DNA from: Paenirhizobium daejeonense
Lineage (GTDB): Bacteria; Pseudomonadota; Alphaproteobacteria; Rhizobiales; Rhizobiaceae
Direction of reading: 5' to 3'
Assembly (NCBI RefSeq): GCF_014280875.1
Contig: NZ_JACLAL010000015.1
Coordinates: 1 to 64,000 of the forward strand
DNA: 64,000 nt
Position numbers and translations under genes: made by a program. The notes under the pieces are model-generated. The model did no database searches, was not told where the DNA came from, and saw only the letters and a program-made list of their open reading frames with translations. Below are positions 52,796 through 60,796 of this stretch, one piece after another (positions within the stretch are counted from its first letter, which is position 1; each line of letters opens with the position of its first letter).

Positions 52796-53422
52796 TCAGG
52801 CGACGTGGAGGGTCGAGCGAGTGATGTCTGCCCGGTATCCCGAGGGACGGAGCCGTTGAAAGATCTCCTCGCCTGCCTGAAGGATACCGGCGACGCTGAC
52901 GGTCTCGTTGATTGTAACGGGCTGGCCGAGACGGCTCAGCGGCCAGCCCGCGCGCTTCAGGATCCGTTCGAAACGAATATCGGTGGCTGTTGCGATCTCG
53001 TGGTAACGGTTGGCAAGGCACCATTCTACGATGCCGGCAAACAGGGATATGGTCCCGAAATGCAACGAGCCCTCTCCCCTTCCTTCGCACCGGGCTGTGT
53101 CAACGCAGAAACGCGAGCTTTCGATCATGCCGTGATGGGCGTTCAGGCGACCGCCATGGATCAACTGCGGAAACACCTCCTGCAGCATTGTCCGGCCGCT
53201 TGCCGGCAGGAGGCGTGCACATCCGAGAACCTCGTCGCGAGCACCGAGTGTCAGGATGTAGGTAGGGTCAAGGTCATCGAACTGGTCCCGCTCCATGTCA
53301 TCGACGCACCTAACGTCCCAGGACAGACGCCCCCGGAATACCCTGGCGCGAAGACGATACATGTCATTGAGGATGGCGGTTTCGGCGGGCGTGACGGGTC
53401 TGGTGATTGCAACGATGTTCAT
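52796..53422 (-). CDS. traI: TraI/LuxI-type N-acyl-homoserine lactone synthase
   Basis: This 208-residue synthase carries the LuxI core: RLRARVFRGRLSWDV near residues 23-37 with Arg, Phe and Trp, DQFDD near 46-50, VLGCARLLPASG near 65-76 and MIESSRFCVD near 95-105 with Glu and Arg. It makes an acyl-homoserine lactone from S-adenosylmethionine and an acyl carrier. As in Ti plasmids it is the first gene of the trb operon, so conjugation and signal production are linked. No TraR-type receptor gene is in the window. Confidence 0.93.
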   Translation of the reverse strand: MNIVAITRPVTPAETAILNDMYRLRARVFRGRLSWDVRCVDDMERDQFDDLDPTYILTLGARDEVLGCARLLPASGRTMLQEVFPQLIHGGRLNAHHGMIESSRFCVDTARCEGRGEGSLHFGTISLFAGIVEWCLANRYHEIATATDIRFERILKRAGWPLSRLGQPVTINETVSVAGILQAGEEIFQRLRPSGYRADITRSTLHVA

Positions 53423-54469
53423 CGGACAAATCCCCTGTGAAATGAAACACAGACAGGTTTGCCGGTTTGGGAAATGGGATCCAGTTGCAAAAGTGCTAGT
53501 AATCGAGCGGCTGGAAACGAGGTAATTTCGCCGTCACCTGTGACCCCGACGGATGGGAGGCGACTAGCAAAACTGTGGGGTCGGCTTTCCGGGCTGGCGC
53601 GATCAGAGTTACGTGCAACGAATTGAAAACGGAAGGGAAAAGCCGGACGCCTCTGTTGCCTGGCCAGGCTGCAGAAAATGCCGTTAACCTTTCGTTAGGG
53701 GTCAATCGTCTTGCCAGAAATCGACGGCCGCCCATACTGGCACCATAGTTCGGCTCCGCCTTTTCGATGCTATCGTCTCACCCTCTGGATTCAGGCAGTA
53801 TGCAGGCCTTCACATCGCGCGCGTCTGTTAACACGGTCCTGCAATATGGCGCAGGGATATCCCGCAGGTTCAATCGGCTGCGCACGAAGATAATGATGCC
53901 CGACGCGACCGCACTGTTGCGCGCTCCGTGCATGGCGGAAGTTGAACTCTGTGCTTTGCCGGGGTGGAACAATCTCAAGTGGCTCCATCGGGAGGCAAGA
54001 GGTCGCGCGCCTTTTGTCGCCTCCGGCAAACAACCTTCTGGCATCGCACGACAGATGAGTGAAATCCGGCAGTCTCTCGACGGGCACGGGTGTTTCGATA
54101 CGGGAAAAACCGTGCGGCCGCGCAAGTCAGGAGGAATGTGACAACGCGATGGTCTGCATTTCCTGTCGGGCAGTCGATTTCGTTGCCCCCTGCCCCTGCC
54201 CCTGCCCCGGCATCGAGCAGCGGGAGTGCGCGTATCGGTCCGGTCGGGAGAAGTTGAAGGCATTGATACGGGGCAGTCCTTAAAAGGCTCGTCGACGGGC
54301 GCCTTCTGAAGGAATGCGGAGTGCCATCGCGGGGAGATCCTTCACCCTTGTGCCGACGGTGAAGGCAACGGACGTGAACGCGTTCGGAAAATACCTGCCG
54401 GGTAATCTGGCCCCTTTCAAGGCCTTCCCGCAGGACGCAGCAGCAGGGAAAAACGGAGACTGAACCGGC
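53423..54469. other. Long non-coding stretch between traI and the first repC
   Basis: About 1 kb holds no gene I can support. It should contain the traI-trb promoter, probably with a quorum-regulated operator. I see the half-site ACGTGCA at 53611-53617 but not the inverted half expected of a Ti tra box. A short CCCCTG hexamer repeat lies at 54187-54208. Small open frames here are not convincing. Confidence 0.5.
54187..54208. repeat. CCCCTG tandem hexamer, 3.7 copies
   Basis: CCCCTG is repeated three times in a row at 54187-54204, followed by CCCC. It lies in the non-coding stretch before the first repC and could vary in length by slippage. No function is evident. Confidence 0.7.
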
Positions 54470-54519
54470 AAAAGAAAAAGGCCCCGAAACGAACTCCGGA
54501 AGCCTTCTCTCAGTGTGGT
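54470..54519 (-). ncRNA. Counter-transcribed RNA of the first repC (ctRNA/RepE type)
   Basis: The minus strand has a promoter with -35 TTGACG (54554-54549), a 17-base spacer and -10 GATGCT (54531-54526). An RNA starting near 54519 would end in an AAGGC ... GCCTTTTTCTTTT terminator near 54510-54470. It would pair with the leader of the repC at 54626. The same promoter layout and terminator tract occur before the second repC. RepABC-family ctRNAs repress repC translation by forming a terminator in its leader. Confidence 0.72.
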
Positions 54520-54625
54520 AGCTGGAGCATCGCATTTCCCGGAATCATCGTCAAGAATCTCGTGACTGAGAAAGCACCGGCTTTCTGGTGTGGGTCTCCT
54601 TTTGCCCGAAAAGGGATGAAGGACG

Positions 54626-55870
54626 ATGCAGACGAAAACCGTAACGACGCCTTTCGGGCGGCGCCCAATGTCACTTGCCCTGGTGAAAAGCCAGCTCGAT
54701 ACGAAAGGTTGCCCTGCCCGCCATCCGATCTGCAAGTGGAGGGTGTTTCGCGACATTTGCGAGGCGCGAGAGACGTTGCGGCTTCACGATCGGACTCTGG
54801 CCGTGCTCGACGCGTTGTTGAGCTTTTATCCGGAACCTGAGTTGTCGTGCGAGCGCAACCTGGTCGTCTTTCCTTCCAATGCCCAGCTGTCCCTGCGTGC
54901 CCATGGCATTGCCGGAACCACGCTTCGCCGTCATCTGGCGGCTCTCGTTGAAGCGGGCATCGTTCACCGGCAGGACAGCCCGAACGGAAAGCGCTATGCC
55001 CACCGTGACGAAACCGGATCGATCGAGAAGGCGTTCGGCTTCAGCCTTGAGCCACTGATCGCGCACGCGGCCGAATTCGCCCGCATGGCCCAGCAGGTCG
55101 CGGACGAGCGCAGGCTGTTCAGGCTCACAAAGGAAAGCCTCACCATCTGCCGGCGCGACGTCAGGAAATTGATCTCGATGGCCGTGGAAGAGGGGGCCGA
55201 TGGCGACTGGGAGGCGATCGAAGGACAATATATCGCTTTGGTGGCACGTCTCGGACGCTCTCCGGCTCGCCATGAAATGGCGATAGTGCTGGGAGAGCTG
55301 GAAATGCTGCGCGAGGAGATCGTCAATCGGCTGGAAATTCAATCGAAGATACGAAAAACAGACGGCAGTGATGGCCAGAGTGGTCGTCACATACAGAATT
55401 CAAATCCCGAATCCGTCAATGAACTTGAACCTGGCCCCGAACCGGAGCCGGAGGTGATCCCGCAGACTACGCCGAAACGGATGGCCGAACCGCTCGCGAC
55501 CTTTCCCCTGCGGATGGTCCTAAGGGCATGCCCCCAGTTTGCGGATTATGGGCCAGGCGGACTTATTTCGAACTGGCGGGAAATGATAGCGGCTGCCGTA
55601 TTGGTTCGATCGATGCTCGGCGTCAGTCCTTCGGCCTATCAGGAAGCCTGCGAGATCATGGGGGCGGAGAACGCGGCGACTGTGATCGCCTGCATTCTGG
55701 AAAGGACAACGAGTATCAATTCCGCCGGCGGATATCTGCGCTATCTGTCCCGAAGGGCGACAAGGGGCGAATTCTCGCTCGGACCGATGCTGATGGCGCT
55801 CATTAGGGCCAGGCCTTATCGGGCGGATGAGCGGCCTGAACCTGGGCGAACACCTTGTGCAACACGATGA
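54626..55870 (+). CDS. repC: Replication initiator RepC, extra copy outside repABC
   Basis: This 414-residue RepC is clearly homologous along its length to the RepC at 59384. Both start with TTPFGRRPMS, share FRDICEAR/YRALCEAR, VFPSNAQLSLRAHGIAGTTLRRHLAALVEAGIVHRQDSPNGKRYAHRDETG (helix-turn-helix near residues 90-130), and the end LGVSPSAYQEACEIMGAENAATVIACILERT-SAGGYLRYLSRRATRGEFSLGPMLMALIRA. RepC opens the origin, which usually lies inside its own gene. The start follows AAGGACG. It stands alone: no repA or repB precedes it in this window. Confidence 0.9.
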   Translation: MQTKTVTTPFGRRPMSLALVKSQLDTKGCPARHPICKWRVFRDICEARETLRLHDRTLAVLDALLSFYPEPELSCERNLVVFPSNAQLSLRAHGIAGTTLRRHLAALVEAGIVHRQDSPNGKRYAHRDETGSIEKAFGFSLEPLIAHAAEFARMAQQVADERRLFRLTKESLTICRRDVRKLISMAVEEGADGDWEAIEGQYIALVARLGRSPARHEMAIVLGELEMLREEIVNRLEIQSKIRKTDGSDGQSGRHIQNSNPESVNELEPGPEPEPEVIPQTTPKRMAEPLATFPLRMVLRACPQFADYGPGGLISNWREMIAAAVLVRSMLGVSPSAYQEACEIMGAENAATVIACILERTTSINSAGGYLRYLSRRATRGEFSLGPMLMALIRARPYRADERPEPGRTPCATR

Positions 55871-56818
55871 AATCCAGGCTACCGGGATTGGCCTCTCGCA
55901 GTCTGCAGAAGTCCATCCGGGCTGACCTGCTCCGCAGGCGCAGCGACTTCCGCTGTTCGGCAATGCCCGGGGGGGCGTGTAAGCTAGGCTAGGGTTGGCC
56001 GTAGCCGATGGACAGGCGAAAAAATCCCCGATCATGGGGCGCGGGTCCTAAAAGACGGTAGTGACGGCGTCACAAGGGTCATTTCCCGTCGACCATTGTT
56101 TCAGTCGCTCTTCTCTGCCGGCGAAGTCGGTGCCGGTTAGTCGGCGGGGAGGAGTGCCGCAGAGGTCTGGGTTGGGAATAAGATGTGGTTGGTCTGGGCG
56201 CGCGCACTCGCCTTTCTTGATCAAGAGGAGAGGTGGACCTGTTGCGGCAAGCGTTTGCAGACAAGGTATGGCCCACCATTCTGCACGGCTCCCTGAGAAA
56301 CTATCAGTCCCTATGGCATGCTCACCGGCGTATCGTCGCTCAAAAAAGGTTCCAGTAAGACCCCGCCCCTTCCGATTCCCGGCCTTCTCTTGATCCCCAC
56401 TGTGAAAGGATCTTGCGCAGCCGGTTTCCCGGCACGCGCCTCTCTCCGGGAAATCGATACTCATCACGGCAGGTGCCTCGTTTCGCACGGCGGTTCCGGC
56501 AATTCATGTAGCGGTCATGGACCAGCGGCAGCTACCGAAGCCATCACATCCTTCTCGGTTGGCGGAGGATCTTGCCAAACGGTCCGGCACTCTTGCGATT
56601 TGCAGCAGACGGGATGACCGATTGGCGCGCCACGATTGCCGGATAGCCGCTTTGGTTTACGAGGAAGGGAGCCGTGCATCGTGCAAGTTTGCCGCGGGAT
56701 TGGGCAGCGCAATGCGACTCGAGCTCTTCCTTGAGAGTGAGGCGCAGGGCCATGGTTCGGGCGCGATTCTCTTGTTGGTTTGATCGAATGCGAGTCGTTG
56801 AGGGAGTCAACGCTAAAA
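55871..56818. other. Non-coding stretch between the first repC and repA
   Basis: Nothing recognisable lies in these 948 bases. Open frames on both strands have no family signatures. The last part before repA (56800-56970) is AT-rich and should contain the repABC promoter; a parS-like palindrome follows at 56819. Confidence 0.5.
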
Positions 56819-56835
56819 GTTGTCAGCTGACAATT
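56819..56835. promoter_or_regulatory. parS-like palindrome upstream of repA
   Basis: GTTGTCAGCTGACAATT contains the perfect 14-bp palindrome TTGTCAGCTGACAA. It fits the repABC parS pattern GTTnnCnGCnGnnAA and is shared with the site at 59189. It lies about 140 bases before repA, so RepB bound here might also affect the promoter. Confidence 0.75.
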
Positions 56836-56972
56836 ATCCCAAGATATTGATATCGCTGCATATCTTTGACCCGATATCGCGTTAATAACTCGTTAAGCAA
56901 AAAACCCTTGACGAAACGCGGGGTTAGACGATCATTCGCGCATAAATCAACAATTATATGGATTTTGCGTGA

Positions 56973-58190
56973 ATGGCGAGTAAGGCCGCGATTTCGGAAA
57001 AAAAGAGCAAAATCGAGCGCGTTTCCATAGAAGAGACGATTGCCTCTGATTCAGCAATGCTGAGCACCCAGCTGCAGGTGCTGTTCGAACGACTTTTTTC
57101 GCCCACGTCGAAAAAATCGTTGCGCCGGTTCAGCAGCAGCGAGACTGCAAAACTTCTCGGAGTGACAGACAGTTATGTCCGCCACATCGCGACGCAGGAT
57201 GAGACCGTCACCTCGGAAAAATCTCCGGGTGGCCGCCGGACGTTCTCGCTCGAAGAAGTCAATGCGATCCGCCAGGTGCTCGGCCGCACGAAGCCGTCTT
57301 ATCTTCCCGGCCGCCGGGATGGCGACCATCTACAGACAATCGCGGTCACCAATTTCAAGGGCGGCTCCGGTAAGACCACCACCGCAATCCATCTCGCCCA
57401 GTATCTGGCATTGCGTGGCTACCGCGTCCTGGCCCTCGATCTCGACCCCCAGGCATCGATGTCGGCAATCCTCGGATACCAGCCGGAATTCGACGTCAAC
57501 GAAAACGAAACCCTCTACGGCGCCATCCGCTACGATGAAAACCGCAGGCCGATTTCCGACATTGTCCGGCAAACCTATTTTCCCGGCCTCGACCTGATAC
57601 CCGGCAATCTCGAACTTCACGAGTTCGAGCACGATACCCCGAGAGCTCTTGCCGCGCGCGATGCCGAAGACACGGACCTCTTCTTCATGCGTGTCGGTTC
57701 GGCCTTGGCTGAGATCGATGACCGCTACGATGTCGTGGTCATCGATTGCCCGCCGACGCTCGGCTTCCTGACGCTCTCGGCCCTTTGTGCGGCCACCGCC
57801 GTTCTGATCACCGTTCATCCGCAGATGCTCGATGTTGCGTCGATGAACCAGTTCCTCGCGATGACGTCGGATCTGCTCAACGTCGTCAAGGAAGCGGGCG
57901 GTGACCTGGAGTATGATTGGATGCGATATGTCGTCACCCGCTATGAGGCAAACGATGGGCCGCAGGCACAGATCACGGCCTTTCTTCGTAGCCTGTTCGG
58001 CGAACGCGTGTTGACCCAGATGATGGTGAAGTCGACGGCCGTCTCCGATGCGGGCCTGTCGAAACAGACCATTTACGAGGCTGGACGCGAGACGATGCAT
58101 CGACAGACCTACGATCGTGCGGTTGAAGCGATGGATGGCGTGAACATGGAAATCGAGACGTTGGTTCGAGCAGCGTGGGGTCGAGCATGA
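56973..58190 (+). CDS. repA: Plasmid partition ATPase RepA (ParA family)
   Basis: The 405-residue protein has an N-terminal DNA-binding part (KLLGVTDSYVRHIATQDE near residue 64-82) and a ParA ATPase domain: deviant Walker A VTNFKGGSGKTTTAIHLAQYLA near 123-145, VLALDLDPQASMSAILGYQ near 154-172, and VVVIDCPPTLGFLTLSAL near 250. RepA drives segregation with RepB and represses the operon. repB starts inside its stop (ATGA). No good Shine-Dalgarno is seen before 56973. Confidence 0.95.
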   Translation: MASKAAISEKKSKIERVSIEETIASDSAMLSTQLQVLFERLFSPTSKKSLRRFSSSETAKLLGVTDSYVRHIATQDETVTSEKSPGGRRTFSLEEVNAIRQVLGRTKPSYLPGRRDGDHLQTIAVTNFKGGSGKTTTAIHLAQYLALRGYRVLALDLDPQASMSAILGYQPEFDVNENETLYGAIRYDENRRPISDIVRQTYFPGLDLIPGNLELHEFEHDTPRALAARDAEDTDLFFMRVGSALAEIDDRYDVVVIDCPPTLGFLTLSALCAATAVLITVHPQMLDVASMNQFLAMTSDLLNVVKEAGGDLEYDWMRYVVTRYEANDGPQAQITAFLRSLFGERVLTQMMVKSTAVSDAGLSKQTIYEAGRETMHRQTYDRAVEAMDGVNMEIETLVRAAWGRA

Positions 58191-59179
58191 AGGGGCGGGA
58201 CATCCTGAAGGGCATGGTAAATTCTGCCGCTCCGGCTTCCGCCGAGCAGCCTCATTCCCCCCCGGCCCCGCACAAGCCCGCAGGAGCAGTCCGCGCGATG
58301 AACCTGTCTCTTGGCCGGCTGGGCGAACAGGCCGCAGCAGCCAAGGGCTTGCGCGAGGCAATGGCCGCAGGCGACAAGGTGGTCGAACTGGACCCGTCAT
58401 TTATCGAGATTGCGTTCATTCAGGATCGCATTCCGCTCGACACAGACCCCGCACAGGAACACCTGACCAACTCGATCCGCGATACGGGTCAGCAGGTCCC
58501 GATCCTGGTCAGACCCCATCCGCTGCAGGAGGGGCGTTATCAGGCGGCCTACGGCCATCGAAGGCTTCGTGCGGCAGCAAGTCTTGGCCTTCCTGTTCGT
58601 GCAATCGTCCGCAAGCTCACGGATGAGGAAGTTATCCTTGCTCAGGGGCAGGAGAACGGGCCGCGTGTTGACCTGAGCTTCATTGAACGTGCTCTCTTCG
58701 CCCATCGCATGGACACGCACGGCTTCGACAGAGACACCATTGCCAAGGCGCTCTCCGTCGACAAGCCGGAGCTTTCTCGCTTGCTGCAGGTCGCGGAAGG
58801 GGTTGCATCGGACATCATTCTGGCCATCGGCCCCGCGCCGAAGATCGGGCGGCCTCGTTGGCTGGCGTTCGCCGAGCGCCTCAAGGTGAGTGGCGCGGGT
58901 AAGCGGCTTGGCAAGGAATTGCAGTCAGAAGAGTTCAATCAGGCGGATACGAACCTTCGCTTCGAGCGCCTCTGGAAGGCCATGGCCGAGCCAGCAGAGA
59001 AGAAAGCGAAGCAGACGGAGGCAATTCGCACCAAGAAGGGTCTTCTACTCGCGTCGCTTGAGCATGGCGCACGCGGGTCGAAGATTGCGGTCAATTCACC
59101 GGAGTTCGCGAGGTTTCTGTCCGAGCGGATGCCGGCGCTGGTGAGCGAGTTTGAACAGGAAACAGCTGCAAACTCATAG
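58187..59179 (+). CDS. repB: Plasmid partition protein RepB (ParB family)
   Basis: The 330-residue protein starts MKGRDILKGMVNS and contains the ParB/Srx core DPAQEHLTNSIRDTGQQVPILVRPHPLQEGRYQAAYGHRRLRAAASLGLPVRAIVRKLTDEEVILAQGQENGPRVDLSFIERALFAHRM near residues 80-180, then a helix-turn-helix around FDRDTIAKALSVDKPELSRLLQVAEG. It binds parS. The start at 58187 overlaps repA. A palindrome follows 10 bases after its stop. Confidence 0.94.
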   Translation: MKGRDILKGMVNSAAPASAEQPHSPPAPHKPAGAVRAMNLSLGRLGEQAAAAKGLREAMAAGDKVVELDPSFIEIAFIQDRIPLDTDPAQEHLTNSIRDTGQQVPILVRPHPLQEGRYQAAYGHRRLRAAASLGLPVRAIVRKLTDEEVILAQGQENGPRVDLSFIERALFAHRMDTHGFDRDTIAKALSVDKPELSRLLQVAEGVASDIILAIGPAPKIGRPRWLAFAERLKVSGAGKRLGKELQSEEFNQADTNLRFERLWKAMAEPAEKKAKQTEAIRTKKGLLLASLEHGARGSKIAVNSPEFARFLSERMPALVSEFEQETAANS

Positions 59180-59188
59180 AGCTAGCTA

Positions 59189-59206
59189 AATTGTCAGCTG
59201 ACAATT
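59189..59206. promoter_or_regulatory. parS-like palindrome between repB and repC
   Basis: AATTGTCAGCTGACAATT is a perfect 18-bp palindrome. It shares the 16-base core of the site at 56819 apart from one base. Its place between repB and the antisense RNA resembles known parS positions in some repABC plasmids. Confidence 0.82.
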
Positions 59207-59231
59207 AACAGGAAAATAGGAGCGAAATAGC

Positions 59232-59289
59232 AAAAGAAAAAGGCCCCCAACAACGTTGCCGTCGTGGAAGCCTTCCTCGTATTCCTAGC
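59232..59289 (-). ncRNA. Counter-transcribed RNA of the repABC repC
   Basis: The promoter on the minus strand is TTGACG (59324-59319), 17 bases, GATTCT (59301-59296). The RNA would start near 59289 and end at an AAGGC ... GCCTTTTTCTTTT hairpin near 59275-59232. It is complementary to the leader of repC and is the standard incompatibility RNA of repABC plasmids, which limits repC expression. Confidence 0.85.
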
Positions 59290-59383
59290 AGATCGAGAAT
59301 CGCATTTTCACGAATCCCCGTCAAGAGTCTTTGGCACCGTTTTTGGTGAGCGGATTTCTTTTGCCTTCAGAAAGGTGAAAGAG

Positions 59384-60652
59384 ATGGAACGCGGACATGT
59401 GACGACGCCCTTCGGGCGGCGGCCGATGTCATTTGGCATGCTCGCATCGCAGATGGCGTCGCGCGACATCGAGCCGGACAAGTCGGTCGATAAATGGAAG
59501 CTGTACAGGGCGCTTTGTGAAGCCAGACCGCTGCTGGGCGTCACCGACCGTGCCCTTGCGGTCCTGAACGCGCTTTTGAGTTTTTACCCGAAGAACGAGC
59601 TTAGTGAAGAAGGCGGGCTGATTGTGTTCCCGTCTAATGCGCAATTGTCGCTTCGTGCTCACGGGATGGCGGAGCAGACCATCCGCCGGCACCTGGCCGT
59701 CCTGGTCGCCGCCGGCCTGCTGATCCGAAAGGACAGTCCCAATGGCAAGCGGTACGCCCATAAGGGCAGGGGAGGGGAGATCAGCGAGGCTTTCGGCTTC
59801 TCCCTGGCACCCTTGCTTGCCCGGGCGGATGAGATCGAAGAACTTGCGGCACGTGTCATCGCCGAGCGCATCCACCTTCAGCGTTTGCGGGAACGGATCA
59901 CACTTTGCCGCCGCGATATTACCAAGCTTGTCGAGGCTGCGATCGAGGATGATCCGGCAGCAGGCTGGATGGCGGTGCTTACGCACCTGCAGGAGCTCGT
60001 GGTCGGCCTTTCACGTATCGCCACGGCCGACCAACTCGAAAGCCGTCTCGAAGAACTGGAAATGTTGCGGGACGAGATCACCAATCGGCTGGAAATGCGG
60101 ATCAGATCGAGAAAAACGAGCGGCAATGCCGGTCAAAATGAGCGGCATATACAGAATTCAAAACCAGACTCTATTTCTGAACTTGAACTTAGCTTCGAAC
60201 CGAAGCAAGGCGCGACGGCAGAGCAAGAACGGGGACCACACTTGCCAACGGACATGATTGCCCCGGCAGTTGGGGGACGTGAGCCTCCGGAGAGGGCCGC
60301 ACGGGAAGATATCAAGCCGTTCCCCCTCGGCCTGGTTTTGCAGGCCTGCCCGCAGATTGCCGACTACGTGCCGACCGGGATACGCAGTTTCCGGGACCTC
60401 ATGACGGCTGCTGTGGTCGTCCGAAAAATGCTGGGTGTCAGTCCGTCGGCCTATGAGGAGGCCTCGTCCATCCTCGGTCCTGAAAACGCGGCAACCATCA
60501 TGGCCTGTATTCTGGAAAGGGGAGGGCATATCACCTCGGCTGGCGGTTACCTTCGCGATTTGACCCGGAGAGCCAAACGAGGAGAGTTCGCGATCGGTCC
60601 GATGTTGATGGCTCAATTGCGCGCCAACGGCCCGCTACGCCGGGCGGGGTGA
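59384..60652 (+). CDS. repC: Replication initiator RepC of the repABC cassette
   Basis: RepC of 422 residues, starting MERGHVTTPFGRRPMSFGML. The start was moved inward from 59264 because the upstream part lies over the ctRNA and the homologous first repC starts at the matching place. The helix-turn-helix is in VFPSNAQLSLRAHGMAEQTIRRHLAVLVAAGLLIRKDSPNGKRYAHK near residues 83-130. A middle AT-rich stretch (about 60150-60200) could hold the origin, as in other repABC plasmids. The C-terminal part is DLTRRAKRGEFAIGPMLMAQLRA. Confidence 0.94.
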   Translation: MERGHVTTPFGRRPMSFGMLASQMASRDIEPDKSVDKWKLYRALCEARPLLGVTDRALAVLNALLSFYPKNELSEEGGLIVFPSNAQLSLRAHGMAEQTIRRHLAVLVAAGLLIRKDSPNGKRYAHKGRGGEISEAFGFSLAPLLARADEIEELAARVIAERIHLQRLRERITLCRRDITKLVEAAIEDDPAAGWMAVLTHLQELVVGLSRIATADQLESRLEELEMLRDEITNRLEMRIRSRKTSGNAGQNERHIQNSKPDSISELELSFEPKQGATAEQERGPHLPTDMIAPAVGGREPPERAAREDIKPFPLGLVLQACPQIADYVPTGIRSFRDLMTAAVVVRKMLGVSPSAYEEASSILGPENAATIMACILERGGHITSAGGYLRDLTRRAKRGEFAIGPMLMAQLRANGPLRRAG

Positions 60653-60796
60653 GGTCTCAAGGACAGGGGCGCGCTTTGAAGAGCTTGGATCAGAATGCCG
60701 CCGGTCGCGCAATTGACGCCGCGGACACATCTGTGGCTCGCTGCCAGTCTTCGCATTTGGTTAACCCTGCTGCTTTTCCGGATCGTAAGGACGGGT

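Noticed and set aside
53611..53630. Possible tra box (ACGTGCA half-site) upstream of traI
   Set aside because: Only one half matches the Ti tra box; the expected inverted half is absent and the spacing to traI (about 190 bases) is long, so a TraR operator cannot be supported.
54187..54208. Hexamer repeats as an iteron origin
   Set aside because: Only 3.7 copies of CCCCTG, GC-rich and short, without AT-rich flanks; repABC plasmids usually have their origin inside repC.
56517..56783. 88-codon open frame upstream of repA as a small regulator
   Set aside because: No convincing ribosome-binding site or family motif, and an equally long frame exists on the opposite strand.
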